This document shows, in pieces, positions 35,460-46,787 of a DNA stretch of 64,000 bases. The notes below the pieces were generated by a model. It saw nothing but the letters and a program-made list of their open reading frames with translations. It was not told where the DNA came from and did no database searches. The stretch is from the NCBI RefSeq assembly GCF_947623445.1, contig NC_135245.1, positions 2,797,501-2,861,500 of the forward strand. Reading direction: 5' to 3'. Source of the DNA: Clavelina lepadiformis. Lineage: Eukaryota; Chordata; Ascidiacea; Aplousobranchia; Clavelinidae. Position 1 is the stretch's first letter. Every line of letters starts with the position of its first letter. Both the position numbers and the translations under genes were made by a program.

Positions 35460-36233
35460 AGTGTTTCGGACTTGCAACGGCTCGAGCAAAACCTCAGCAC
35501 TTGGTTCCATATGCAAGATCGACAGACAAACATGGCAGCAGCCCCACTTGGCCTGGGACGACCATCCATGTGCTTTAAACCCAACTTGGCGTGCACCAAG
35601 GCTACAAAACTGTTATCAGAAAGACATTCAAAAGCGAATTTAGATTGTACTGCTCCAAGAAAGCGTCTTGGCAACGTTCTCAAGCCGCTCGCGCCCAAAG
35701 CAAAGGTTAACGGTGACAACCCGAAGTTTGTGAAACTTACAGATTTATTGGATGGAAAGAACATTTACACGGATCCGCAGTCTCAACGACGTCCGTTTCT
35801 CCGTCCGCGTGTCACCATCAGCCGTTCCGCTAGAAAAAATATTCGTAATACCGGCAAGAAAGATGTTCCTAAGATGTATTTGTCCAAGTGCCAATCTTCC
35901 TCTTCGATGATCTTTTCTCCTCTACCCCTAGCTCCTCCATCGCTACTGTTAGAGGCAAAGCCACATCTTCGGTGCAAGCTGCAAAAAGCGGTAAAAAACG
36001 GATTGGAGAACAGGAGCTCTTCATCAGGAAGCCAGCTTGGATTCCCTAATATGGTTCACAGGAAGGACAATGTTCAGAATGCGACTTCCAAATCAGTTTC
36101 TGTCGGCTCCCCGATAAAGAAGCATCGTTTTAAGCGATCCACATCCTTGTGGAAATCAGTTACTCTTCGAGAGCAACAGAAGAAATGCGAGGAAAGAGTC
36201 CGAGCTCTGCAAAGTCAGGCATACAATGAGTAG
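35460..36233 (+). CDS. GLGRPSMCF-family long exon 2, lacking its own exon 1 (unit 3')
   Basis: 257 open codons with the same translation as the copy at 19077, and the same rearranged 3' end. Such identity between two copies 16.4 kb apart means either a very recent duplication or ongoing conversion. The unoccupied site for the second MULE-like element lies just downstream at 36449-36456. Confidence 0.5.
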   Translation, partial: SVSDLQRLEQNLSTWFHMQDRQTNMAAAPLGLGRPSMCFKPNLACTKATKLLSERHSKANLDCTAPRKRLGNVLKPLAPKAKVNGDNPKFVKLTDLLDGKNIYTDPQSQRRPFLRPRVTISRSARKNIRNTGKKDVPKMYLSKCQSSSSMIFSPLPLAPPSLLLEAKPHLRCKLQKAVKNGLENRSSSSGSQLGFPNMVHRKDNVQNATSKSVSVGSPIKKHRFKRSTSLWKSVTLREQQKKCEERVRALQSQAYNE

Positions 36234-37576
36234 CTCTATGAGTCATACTCATACTCATACTATACAAATATCAGCTCTCCGATAAAGAAGCATCTTTTTA
36301 AGTGATCCTGATTTGGACCTCTCTGAACTTTGTTTAATTCTAAAGGTTATTTATCAAAGCATTTTGGCTGTATATGGATTTTGTAATTTTATGTATGTGC
36401 AAGAGCATAAATGCAATTTTGGTTGTTGCTTTGATTTCATTTGGCGTTACACAATCATCCGCTCATGCATTATTTTCGCCAATTCATGTTTGTTTGCTGT
36501 ATTCATATATCGTTACGGGTGGAATCAATTACTCCCAATTCCCAATCATTCGTCTAAATTTCAAACACAAAGTAGAATTAGGAAAACATCGGATAAAATA
36601 AAAAGTCTTTTAAGAGTCATAGTTACTAATATGCTGCAGAAAGCTCTTTATTGACTAACTTTTTAAGTGAGAGGCGCGTCCAAAAACAAGTTGGCCATAA
36701 ATGGAAGAGTTGATGTCAATAAATATGCTGGTGAAAGAATTTGTAATCATATAAAGTGGTTAGGTTATAATAGCAATAAGTAAGTGGCAAAAACGCAAAG
36801 TAATCGCTTATGACGATGATCGCAGTTCTTATTACATCACAATAATAGAAAAAAATAGGAATGACTTAGGTGTTTGGATCAAGTATGAATATAATGTTTT
36901 CTGTGACGGACAAGTAACGGGTAATAGGAAACATTTCGCGTTAAGTAAGCCTAAACTAGCTTACCGTTGGCGTATTTGTACTGGTTGAAGTAAATGCTAA
37001 TCTAGAGTACAGTTCAGTGTCGGCTGTTGACTCCAACTGTGATAAAAGCAAGAATACTTTATCAGTTTATGTGCTGTCCTCTGTGACATTCTTGTGCTGA
37101 ATTTAAAAATTATCGAAGTGTTATGCGGTAAAAAATGATGCGGAATAAGAAAATCTATAAAGCTTTAACGTGTATTTCTATAAGTTATTATATAGGTTGA
37201 AATATAACCTGTGAACGAAAAAACAATTGTACTCAACTCCAAATCTTACTTTTCATGTTATTACTGTGATCTACAAAAATAAATATATATGATAAAATAC
37301 ATAAATAATGCTATAAAAGATTGGGTAATTGTCCTTCGTTTACAACCGTTAAAACCTTCACAAGTCACATCGTGAAACAAATCCACATAATAATAAATCA
37401 AACAACGGCTTTCTCTTTGGTGATTGATATAATTGGATCAAAACGTTTGACGGCTTGCGATCTCCACCGTCACGAAAAAGTACAAAGGCTGGCACATATC
37501 AAAAATAGAAACCGAAGTATTCAACAGCTTTGAATACAGAAGACACAGACGATTCGTCCAAAATGTGCATCAGTTG
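36234..37576. other. 3' tail of tandem unit 3'
   Basis: Non-coding and equivalent to 19851-20073 plus 21674-22793. Small open frames shift between copies and are not supported. Confidence 0.6.
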
Positions 37577-38356
37577 ATGGGTAGTGCTAACTGCTTACTT
37601 GTGAATTGAATCCAAAAACGACAATTACACTCACATGGTTGATCATACGCGACACAAACAAATCCAATCACTTCCAATATATGTTTTGCAAAGTTAACAA
37701 CTTTTGTAGCCGATAAAAATGTAGCTATTTCTTAGCAGTAAAGTTTAATCTTAATTATTATGAATACTCATTATTTTGAAGTCGAAAAGGATGACGTAAT
37801 CAAGGTTCGTAGCGCTTCGTGGCAAGTGCAACTTTATTCCTTATCTTGGTACAATGCAACTCGACCTAACCAAGTGCGAAAACAATTTTACCAACTTGGC
37901 AATAATCGCACCTTCTGTTTACCAACTTGACTTGAAGCTTGGTCGGTGCGAAAACTTTAACGGAAAAAAAGTCTGCTGAAAAGCAACAGAATTAAAATCC
38001 TGTTTTACAGTCTTCAGCTCGAACAAATGTAGTAATCAGGAGAAACTGTCAGACTAAACTCACTTTAGTTGTAACTTGTAACAAGAATGATGTTCGGATC
38101 TAAGTGTAGTTTTAGGAGACCTACAAGTATGAAGCCTTATACGTGTAACTACAATGGCGTTTAGTGAATTTTTATGTATATTGACCAAACTTGACATGCA
38201 GTATAATTGGCGAACAAATCGGATTCTGTCGCGCAGTGAAATGTTAACATCGCAATTAATTTTTTTAGAAACAATTCAGATAACACGTGAACTTTGATTT
38301 AAGGAAAGGCGTCTAGCCTAAAACATAGCACAAGTTAAGTTGATTTGGTCTTTTCC

Positions 38357-38413
38357 AACACTTATAAATAATAAATCACAGCCAATGACAGTGGTTGCAG
38401 GTTATTTTATCAG
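38357..38413 (+). promoter_or_regulatory. conserved upstream CCAAT-containing module
   Basis: A block with AATAAA-T-CACAGCCAATGAC, CAGTGGTTGCAGGTTATT and ATCAG lies about 230-330 bp before exon 1. Related blocks precede every family copy: 4176-4218, 10171-10218, 13587-13650, 18618-18663, 28408-28458, 31822-31885 and 34998-35045 on plus, and about 8925-8980 and 25968-26020 for the minus-strand copies. The core GACAGTGG is kept in most of them. Position and conservation suggest a promoter element; no TATA or initiator is evident. Confidence 0.5.
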
Positions 38414-38637
38414 TAAGTGTTCCTTTTGTGTTTTCCAATCAATAGTCATCTCATATGATATAATAATCACTGAAACATAGGAAAACAATTGCTCAAAAGT
38501 TAGGTACCTTTGAGCAAGATTTTTGTTGCAAATTTCCTTATTGACTGATATACTGCTTTGCAGGTGTTGACAATCTGTTAGTGATTTATTTTTATTTTTG
38601 AATAACTTTCCTACGTCGTGTTTGAAGAAATATATTC

Positions 38638-39478
38638 ATGATTAAAAAAACAAAAATTCAACGGAGAACCAGCGAAAAAATGGTGAGTAACTGACGACGA
38701 GGTTCTTGTTTGACCGCATGAAAACTCCAATAACGATTCAACGATTTTTCTTATTCATTTTACAGAACATTTTTGGATAGTCCCTTTAAAATAATCGTTC
38801 TTTGCTTTAAATTTTCAAGCTAACTACAACGTGTTACAATATTTTGCTTAGTTTATACTACCGCGACAAATATTTTTCAAGCCATCCAACATGTTATAAT
38901 TAACACACACTTCCAATGTGCGCAAAATGCATGATGAGCATGCTGGTATAGACCGAACGCCTAACTTGTCAGCATGCGCAAAATAGATTTTAACAAATTT
39001 TGAAATATGAAGCCGGCTGTGTAACCGGCAGTAAAACTTATGTTAACGTTAATTTAGTATTATTTTCTTACAGACTGTATCCGACTTGCAAGTCTCACAA
39101 AGGAAATCAGTCCGCAGGAAATTGCAAATGCAGGATTTGACGATAAACACAGCAGCCGCCGCAATAGGTCTTGGGAGGCCTTCAATGTGTTTTACTCCGG
39201 ACATCTCTAGCATCAATGCTACCAAGTCGGTGCTGGACAGCCGATTAAATCCGCGTTCGAATGTCAACTCTTCTCCAAACCGCTCCCCCACGAATAAGCG
39301 AAATTTCAAACGAGCTGGCTCTTTGCGGAAAGCTGTCACTAGACGAGAATATCTTAAAAAGTTGGAGCAGAGCGAACAACTGATGAAAATCCAGGTCGAA
39401 CTTCTTCGCAGAATGAAACTTATTGAGAATCTTCCGTATCCTACCAACAAACAAATATCAAAATGTCCTTTTACTTAA
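38638..39478 (+). CDS. GLGRPSMCF-family compact form
   Basis: Exon 1 is 38638-38682 (MIKKTKIQRRTSEKM, donor GTGAGT, phase 0) and exon 2 is 39074-39478, giving 149 residues. Exon 2 begins TVSDLQVSQRKSVRRKLQMQ and has AAAAIGLGRPSMCFTPD as in the long copies. It then passes almost at once to NRSPTNKRNFKRAGSLRKAV and TRREYLKKLEQSEQLMKIQ, as in the short copies. It therefore links the two types. Relative to the short genes, a 1-base shift in exon 1 puts the ancestral N-terminus out of frame; a different upstream ATG or the ATG at the donor restores entry into exon 2. The C-terminus has regularly spaced Leu residues consistent with a coiled coil. AATAAA is at 39621. Function is unknown. Confidence 0.7.
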
Positions 39479-40300
39479 ATTATTATCCGCATACAGTTTA
39501 TTTATACTTTTATTTCGGGATTTATTTTGTTCAAGATCTGAGTTATATGTTTCGCGTCAGTAATATATTTTGTTTTCTCGTGTTTAGTTTAGTGTTTTAT
39601 TTCGGCCACTTCGCTTTTTTAATAAAAAACTTATAAACATAAACCGAAGTGATGCGAAGAGTCAATGTGACCTCAATAGCACACTTGATGAGTGCAAGTA
39701 AACGGAATGCAAGGAACGATCTTGCGCAAGTCAGTTAACCTTTTATTTGTATATACATCAACCGCTTTGCGTTGCTGTAATTTATCACTCGCCACTAAAA
39801 ACAGTCTTTTTATTAAATTATAAACTATTTTGGCAACGCAAAATTATCAAAGAGACCCGTAGATGATAGGACCAAAAAGCTCATCAAAGGCCGGTTAATT
39901 TACAACTACTGCAATTGTGAATGTCTTAATACAGTTAATAGACACTCGCAATGATTTCCATTCGAGCTCATTCACAAAACAGGGGCAACTAGAACAAAGC
40001 GGCCGTTTTATAGTTGAAAGACACTGGGTGACTGTTTTTTCCCGAAGCAATTCACACAAATAACAATAATAGCTAAATCAAGTCTGCATATGAGGAAAGT
40101 TATCCATGGCATCTTAGAAAAACCGCTCTCGCTCAAAGGTTTTAAAGGTTCGACTTTTGCGCTTTTCTTAAATTTCTTCAACTACTCAACGATATCCGTA
40201 TTTTGATTGAGATTAAATTCAAACTCAAGAACTGTTTCAATCCCGTCTGAACAAGATACTCAAAGATAGGCGACAAAGATTTTACCGAATATATACAAAT
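39479..40300. other. 3' flank of compact copy
   Basis: Poly(A) signal at 39621; otherwise no feature is seen. Confidence 0.4.
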
Positions 40301-40800
40301 ACAGCAAACTAAAATAAATTGATTAAATATGCATCAATTGAATGATAATAATGCTCAGTGTAATGAACGCATCAAAAACAATTGCATTAATGTCTCTCTT
40401 TATGCACATTATCACAAAATCGATAAATGTTTTGCAAATTTAACATCTTTTTGTAGCCGGTGGAAATGTAGCAGAATCCAAGCGGTAAAGTTCACGCCTG
40501 ATACCAGAAAGATTCGTTGTCAGGGGATTGAAAAGAAAAGTACAACGACGGTTTGAAGCTTTTTGCAGGTGCAAATTTATTTCTAATCTCGGATGTCAAC
40601 GTAAGACGATTTCATGAAGTACGAAAACCAATTATCGTATAACACGGCGCTTTCGCAAAGGTAACACGGTGGCAAGGAAAATGCGAACGTTGTCATTATA
40701 ATTGTTTACCAAATTGAAGCTTGGGTGATGCAAAAACCTTTTACGATTGTTTAGTGATAATCGATGCGTATAAAACTATACTGACAAGTAGAAGAAATGA
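40301..40800 (+). repeat. degenerate start of a further tandem unit
   Basis: The string AAATGTTTTGCAAATTTAAC and the following TTTGTAGCCGGTGGAAATGTAG resemble the unit starts near 18000, 34390 and 37690. GAAGCTTGGGTGATGC near 40715 echoes the GAAGCTTGGTCGGTGC of intact units. No family exon follows, so this is the decayed edge of the array. Confidence 0.55.
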
Positions 40801-41458
40801 TTGTGCATCAACGCAAGTAAGCGGCATGGTATGATAACCTTTATCCTTGGAATGAGGAAAGTCTTTACAAGACTTAAACGTAACGATGATTCCACATCAC
40901 TTGAGCCTCGGCTACCGAGCTTGCCTTTGTGTAAGTTCTGATTTTCACAATTTTTTTGCTCGAATTTAGAATTGCTAACCACTCGATTACTGAGCCGAGG
41001 ATGATGTTGTTCCAAATTGCGGTTTTAGTAACATTAAAACACCAGACTACAATCGCCAATCAACTTACAGCATCTTGGTTTTCGCATTCATCGTTGTCCA
41101 AGTCGAGCGACAAAGACGCTTTCAAGTTTATTGTATAACGCTTGTAAGACGTTGACGTCCGTTAGTGGTCGCTATCAGCAAACTTGCGCAGAGACTAAAT
41201 TCGCAGAAACTTTTTTAACTTGTCGGGAAAACGATGAATTGCTGCAGTTGTAATGCGTCGAAAGAATGATTGAAAGCAGCCCTCGAAAGTAAGCCGCAGA
41301 AACGATGACACTGAAAACTTAACAACTGCCGAGAGCTTCTACAATCGAATCGATGCGGTGCCACAGCATTGTAGTCACCAAAAAGCCATCAGATACTTGA
41401 GTTACATGCTGATTTCGATTACTTTTGAGTTTCCACTCACCGCAAACACAGTTTTAGT
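40801..41458. other. intergenic, nothing supported
   Basis: Several short open frames overlap on both strands, without domains or splice context. Confidence 0.4.
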
Positions 41459-41911
41459 CAGGGGTGTCCAAACTTTTTGGCCAAAGCGTCACATGCGATT
41501 TATGAATGATATCTGCGGGCCACTTGAATGTTTACTGCTAATTTCCAATTAAAACCATCACACCAAAATTCTAATCTTAGAAATACGAATTATCCTCTTT
41601 TACAATTATAAGAACAATAAACATACCAAGATATAGTAAATTTAACAAAGTTTTTACTACACGTCGACATTTCAATGTAAAGTTTGGCACTGTTTTTCTC
41701 AAACAAGTTTGGCAATATTTGGTGAGATGGACGATGTAGCAATGCAAAACGAGTTTTCCATATGACTGTCAGAAATTAGTAAACAAACAATAAATGCCAA
41801 TTTCTCGGAATGTAAGTTTGCCATAAATTCAGTTGACAATATAAGTCATTTCGAAAAATACTGCGCGGACAACTCAGAACCTTCCCTCGGGCCACGGGTT
41901 GGACAACCTTG
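41459..41911. mobile_element. small hAT-like non-autonomous element
   Basis: The 453-bp element has ends CAGGGGTGTCCAAAC and the reverse complement of CAAGGTTGTCCAAC. It is flanked by GTTTTAGT (41451-41458) and GTTTAAGT (41912-41919), an 8-bp target duplication with one change. The CAGGG ends and 8-bp duplication are the hAT pattern. No transposase is inside. Confidence 0.75.
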
Positions 41912-41919
41912 GTTTAAGT

Positions 41920-42655
41920 CATAACTAAGTAACAAATTTACGTTTTTTGCCATTTTGTGTATGATTGTATGGCAATACTTGCTTATAACCACTACATATT
42001 ACTGTAATACAAATCCTTTCTCCGATTTATTTACTGATAATTACTTTTAAGTTTGAGAGCAATTTGTTTTTGGGCTTTCCTCTCATTCTAAACGATAACT
42101 TTTGATTAATAATTGGAATTGTCAAATTAACAAAATAAACAAAAAAACTTGAATATACGATAAAAGGTATTTTTTATCCTACTAAATGGTGATAGATAAT
42201 AATTAATTAACTATATGATAAAATATTATTAGTTCTAATTCACTTTTGGATACTGCCTTTGTTTCAAACGACAATCGGCGATTACGTGTGGAAATGAGCG
42301 ACAAAAAATCAGGTTATTCAACATGGCTACCACAAGACGCCCTCGGGATATTTTGTAGTAAACCTAATTTTAAGCGGCGGTTTTTAGCACCGAGTTCTTA
42401 GGCGCTCGCTGTACAAGAAGTAGAAATGTTGCTGTTACGAATTTATTCAAAGTGTGGAAGGACAAAACGTTTAAGTTGTGGCTATTTGGTTGGAAGTTGA
42501 AATACGTACGCTAAGAAACTGTCGAGTTGTTGTTGACAACATGTTTGAAAATAAATTAACCGATTTACTGTAGGAAAAAACAAAGCAGAAATGTTTGCAA
42601 ATCATTGAGTCAAGGTTGCTTTCACCAACGTAAAATAAAACAGTAACTAAGGGAA
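41920..42655. other. intergenic, upstream of the first sulfotransferase gene
   Basis: AT-rich. An acceptor-like ATAAAACAG ends 12 bases before the ATG at 42656 and could be a trans-splice or leader acceptor. No other feature is seen. Confidence 0.4.
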
Positions 42656-45566
42656 ATGGTAAAGCAATGGAACCTCGTGCACAGCAGATGCAGATTGCCA
42701 TGGATTGCTTTGATAGCTACCATATTATTTTTCATCAAGTTTTTCAAGTCTAACGGGGCAACAATTGGGGAAATCAAGGAATTTGAAACGCGATATAAAG
42801 CCAATGAAGAAAAAAGTTTCATTTCCCAAAGAAATCAAAGCGAATTGTCCAAGAATGGAGACAGCAACATTACGCCACACTTTAGCACACATAAGGTGTC
42901 CCACAGTGAAGAACATTGTTGAAATAGACACTTAACAGCCTGTTGCTCTCAACAGAGCTTAACGTATAGCGTGAGCTTCAATCCTGTGGCATAAGGCCTT
43001 CGTGTTTATTATTTACTTAATTTGTTGCAGAAAATCAGCAGCTGCAGATCATTGCCAGACATCGCCTACATCAAAACACATAAGACTGACAGCAGCACTC
43101 TTCGTATCATCTTGGCAAGTTTAGCTCGAAAGCGCAGTCTTCCAGTGGTAGGTGATTACAGAACATTGCTGCTCAGTTTAAGCCTATCTGAAACTTAAAT
43201 AAGCTGTGAAAACTTAAAACTCTATCATGAACGTCAACAACCAATCGTTACTTTTGTAAGCAAAAAAGTGATAATTTTAAAATGTTTTAATTAGTTATAC
43301 TGTATGGTAGTTAAATGACAATCAAAACTGTTTTTTCTGGTAAGTGATTGATCTTAATAGGCGACAAGTAGTATACCGACATATTTCGGCGGATATCCAG
43401 GACATATGAATGAAGAGTTTTTCTTCAAGCGGTCAGGAGAAGATTTGGTTCCTGTTACTCCCGGAGATCATTTTGTAATCGTAGATCACTGCAGACTCAA
43501 CGCAACTCTACTGAGGGAACTTATGAATAAAAACACAGTGTAAGTTAATGTTTGTTGATTGTGCGGGTCCGACCCTGGTATCGTGGCTGCCCATGCTGGC
43601 CATCAGTGGTTATGCTACAATATGTAAACTGACAGTAACACCGCATATGTCTTAACTTTTAGCATTGTCATACACAAACAAGAAGAATGTAACTTAGATT
43701 TGCCAAACCACTGCATTCTAGTTGCTGGATTTAAATTTGAGTTTAAATTAAATTAAATTTAAATTTGTTCCTGCAACTGAATAAAATTTGATAATGATAG
43801 GGGGTTGTGGTGTCTTAGAGCTAAAAATCTTAAGTCAGCGTTAAAGAAAAACTTTGCGGCCTTCACTTTTTTGGTTGATTTTGTACGGTATACACGCACA
43901 TACAATATGCGCATCTAGGACACTTTCCGGTTGAGTTTATCATGCACAAATCAAGTCAAAAGAAGATATTTCGTGTTTGCTCAAAATCTCTTTTCAGTAG
44001 ACGTTGGTAAGCTAAACTATTTCTACTTCGCTGGCGTTAGTTTCTCTCATTCCAATCTGCTTCTACTTACCTGTAAATTAAAAACCCTCTGAATTTTGGC
44101 AAATAATTAGCTTTTAATTCATGCATCGATTCCGTGGTCTAACAAAAGCTTAATCTGTTCATTGCCCGAAGCTTAATTGACGCGTGTTGCGTTTTATCTT
44201 CGGGCAGGTTGTTTTTTACTTCACCCTACAAAAATTTATTCTAGTTTTGCTTTTGAAATAAAATCCTCTACATTTTAACCCCAGGCGGTCAATTTCTGCT
44301 CAACAGCTTTTCAGCATTTGTGCTTTTTTCTCTGTCTTTGTCATCACGCTGTCTTTTTTGCCTGCAACATTGGAAATTTTGTAGAATTTTAAATATCTGT
44401 AAATTTTTAAGTACAACAAATCTTTGCAGATTAATATCCATTCTTCGTCAACCGTGGTACCAGTTCCAATCATCTTTCTACTACTATTATACGAGCTTTA
44501 GGAGCAGACGACCAAACATGAAGATAAGCTGCTTTCCCTATCCGTACATCGAGATCGCAAAAGGCAAGGATTATTCTCTCCTGGAGTACTTAAACTTGGC
44601 TTATGAAAACTTAAACGACTCAATACCTTGGTTTTTCAGGTAAGATGAAACCATAAACGTAGCCTATAACCTTGCACTTTGCGATGAAGCCTTTTTTGGT
44701 AAAATCTGTTGCGTTTGATGCCGTCATATTTTCAGGAGCAAGAACTACCAAGCGTTTGATCTTGGACTCGATCCGATGTTGGATGACGATGGGGAAATAA
44801 AGATCCAGGTGCAGAGACTCAGCTCCCAAATTGATTTCATGATGATAATGGAGTACAGGGAGGAATCCCTCATCTTGCTCAAAGTAAGAGGATTTTCTTC
44901 TTGTCATAATTGTTTTTATGTTTGCCATTTCTTGAGTATAAACAGATGTGCATGACCTTTTGAAAGGAACTGTTGTGCATGGACTGGAGCGATCTGTTAA
45001 AATTCGGACCGGGTCATACGTCATACACGTCCATCGACGTGGAGGCTTACCCTCAAATGTTGAAAAAGTTCAAAAAAATGTACAAGTTGGTAAGTCTTGT
45101 TTGAATATTTGTTTGCTTAAGTACATATTCTTTGTGCTGTTAACTTTAGCTCGTACGTGTGTCATCATCTTCTGTTTCTGAAGTGATTTGCTACTACTTT
45201 CCCTGTCTTCAGGACATCGCGCTGTATGAGCACTTTAACGCCACCTTCTGGCGAAGAGTGGAGCAGTACGGGAGAGGAAGAATGTACGATGACGTCATCA
45301 CTCTACGCAATAAGAGAGACGAGAAAAGAGCGGAAAATGACTCAAGAAAATTGCTGGAAATTTCTCCGGTCACTTTAGGCCGCAGAAAAAGAAGTATCGA
45401 TATACATCAGGAAATCTACGCATCAGTTCCCAAAACTTTATCGAAAGAATATAAGTTGAGCGTTCTTCGGAGCAAAATTGAACGTAACAGCCGGGGACTA
45501 ACGAATCGACAAATATCTCGCCTTGCGAATTATATGACTGATAATCATGGCTGGTGCCCTTTATGA
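42656..45566 (+). CDS. gal3st: galactose-3-O-sulfotransferase-like protein, copy 1
   Basis: Seven exons (42656-42895, 43031-43147, 43361-43539, 44430-44639, 44736-44883, 44967-45089, 45213-45566) join in phase to 456 residues, the usual family size. It is a type II Golgi protein: a short cytoplasmic end, then a membrane anchor at about residues 16-30 (WIALIATILFFIKFF). The family transfers sulfate from PAPS to the 3-OH of galactose in glycolipids and glycans. The 5'-phosphosulfate loop is YIKTHKTDSST at the start of the lumenal domain, with Asp where the family normally has Gly or Ala. The 3'-phosphate motif is SILRQPWYQFQSSF. FGGYPGH, DHCRLNAT and PWFFRSKNYQAFDLG are further family blocks. 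FNATFW and LNATLL are possible N-glycosylation sites. Its tandem partner starts 1.2 kb downstream with the same exon phases, and exons 3, 4 and 5 have identical lengths. The Asp may lower PAPS binding; the acceptor cannot be deduced. Confidence 0.88.
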
Positions 45567-46787
45567 AATTAAACATTTAACATCACTGCTTATGGAACAA
45601 ATGTATTATCTGCAATCATTAGCAGGTTTTGTTTTTGTTATTGATTTTATATTTTATCGATTTCTCACCCAAAATACAGTATTATAGTGTAAAATATATT
45701 GTAAGTTCGTCCGTTCTTGTTTGTATACCGAACATAGCGAATATTTACTTTTCAACTTCCCGAATTGCTTCAAGCATATGGCAAACATTTACACGTTGAA
45801 CATGTGAATATTCGAAAGAAAATTTGTAATTATAGATGCTAACCGCTCCGCGAAAAAATAAGTAGTTAATCTAATGTTCATAGACTCTTTTAAGTTTCAC
45901 TTATCTACAAAGCTACTGCGGTTTAAGATTAAAAATAGAGATAAAAGGAGTTTATGAAAGCAAATGGCAATAGCAAATATTAGCTAAAACCTTGTTAAAT
46001 TGAATTTTCATGCTTTTTTGCGCCCTGGAAATCGTTTTCCGCTGTCAAATGCTGTTTGATCAAGTCAATATACAACTTTATCTGAAACACACACTTACCC
46101 AGAAAGAACCGGTTATTTTGAAACGATACAACACAGTACTGTAAATAGCTGCGGGCTAGCTTGACTCGCTATAGAGTGGTTAAAGTCATAATAAAAGACT
46201 TACTATCGCCGGCTTAACAAGAGAATTGTAAAATTCAGTATGTTGAGCGGCGACTAAATCAGGTTCAGTGATATAGCAACAAAGATTAAAATAAAAAGAT
46301 AATTGAAACCAAAAAGTGGGCAGATTTGCAGCTCTCTAACATTTGTATGCCTGATGCGTATACATGATACACGCAGTTATATAAATGCTTCCAGATTTAG
46401 TTATTATGTTGGAACGTATTGATTTTCTAGGCGTAGGGAAAGAGGCTAAAAGTTAATTGTATAGTAACAAAATTTACACTTGATATTTTAAACAGGTAAA
46501 ACTGACCGAAAAGATCGAAAAATAATATTTTTGCCCGCTCGTATTTGTTAACTAAAATTATATTTATTTATCCAATTTCTCCTTTTGTTTAAACCATAGT
46601 GTTATCTGTTAATTGCAGAAGGTGTTTATTAACAACTGGTTTATATTAGCGGTAAATTACTGCAGGTTAATATTCAATAAAATAGTTGTTAGGAATAAAA
46701 ATAAACTTTGGAAATCCAAAGAATGTGAATATTGCACTTATGCAATGACAAGAGTACGTCGCAATGAAGCCAAATTTTAATTAAAGT
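45567..46787. other. intergenic between the sulfotransferase genes
   Basis: AT-rich with no gene seen. TTTTAATTAAAG just before the downstream ATG is an acceptor-like site and may receive a spliced leader. Confidence 0.4.

Noticed and set aside
36313-36654. 113-codon open frame after the unit 3' exon
   Set aside because: The frame is broken or shifted in the equivalent tails at 14801, 19930 and 33036, so it is not conserved as protein.
40329-40556. 75-codon open frame
   Set aside because: Matches the non-coding start of the tandem units; no exon follows.
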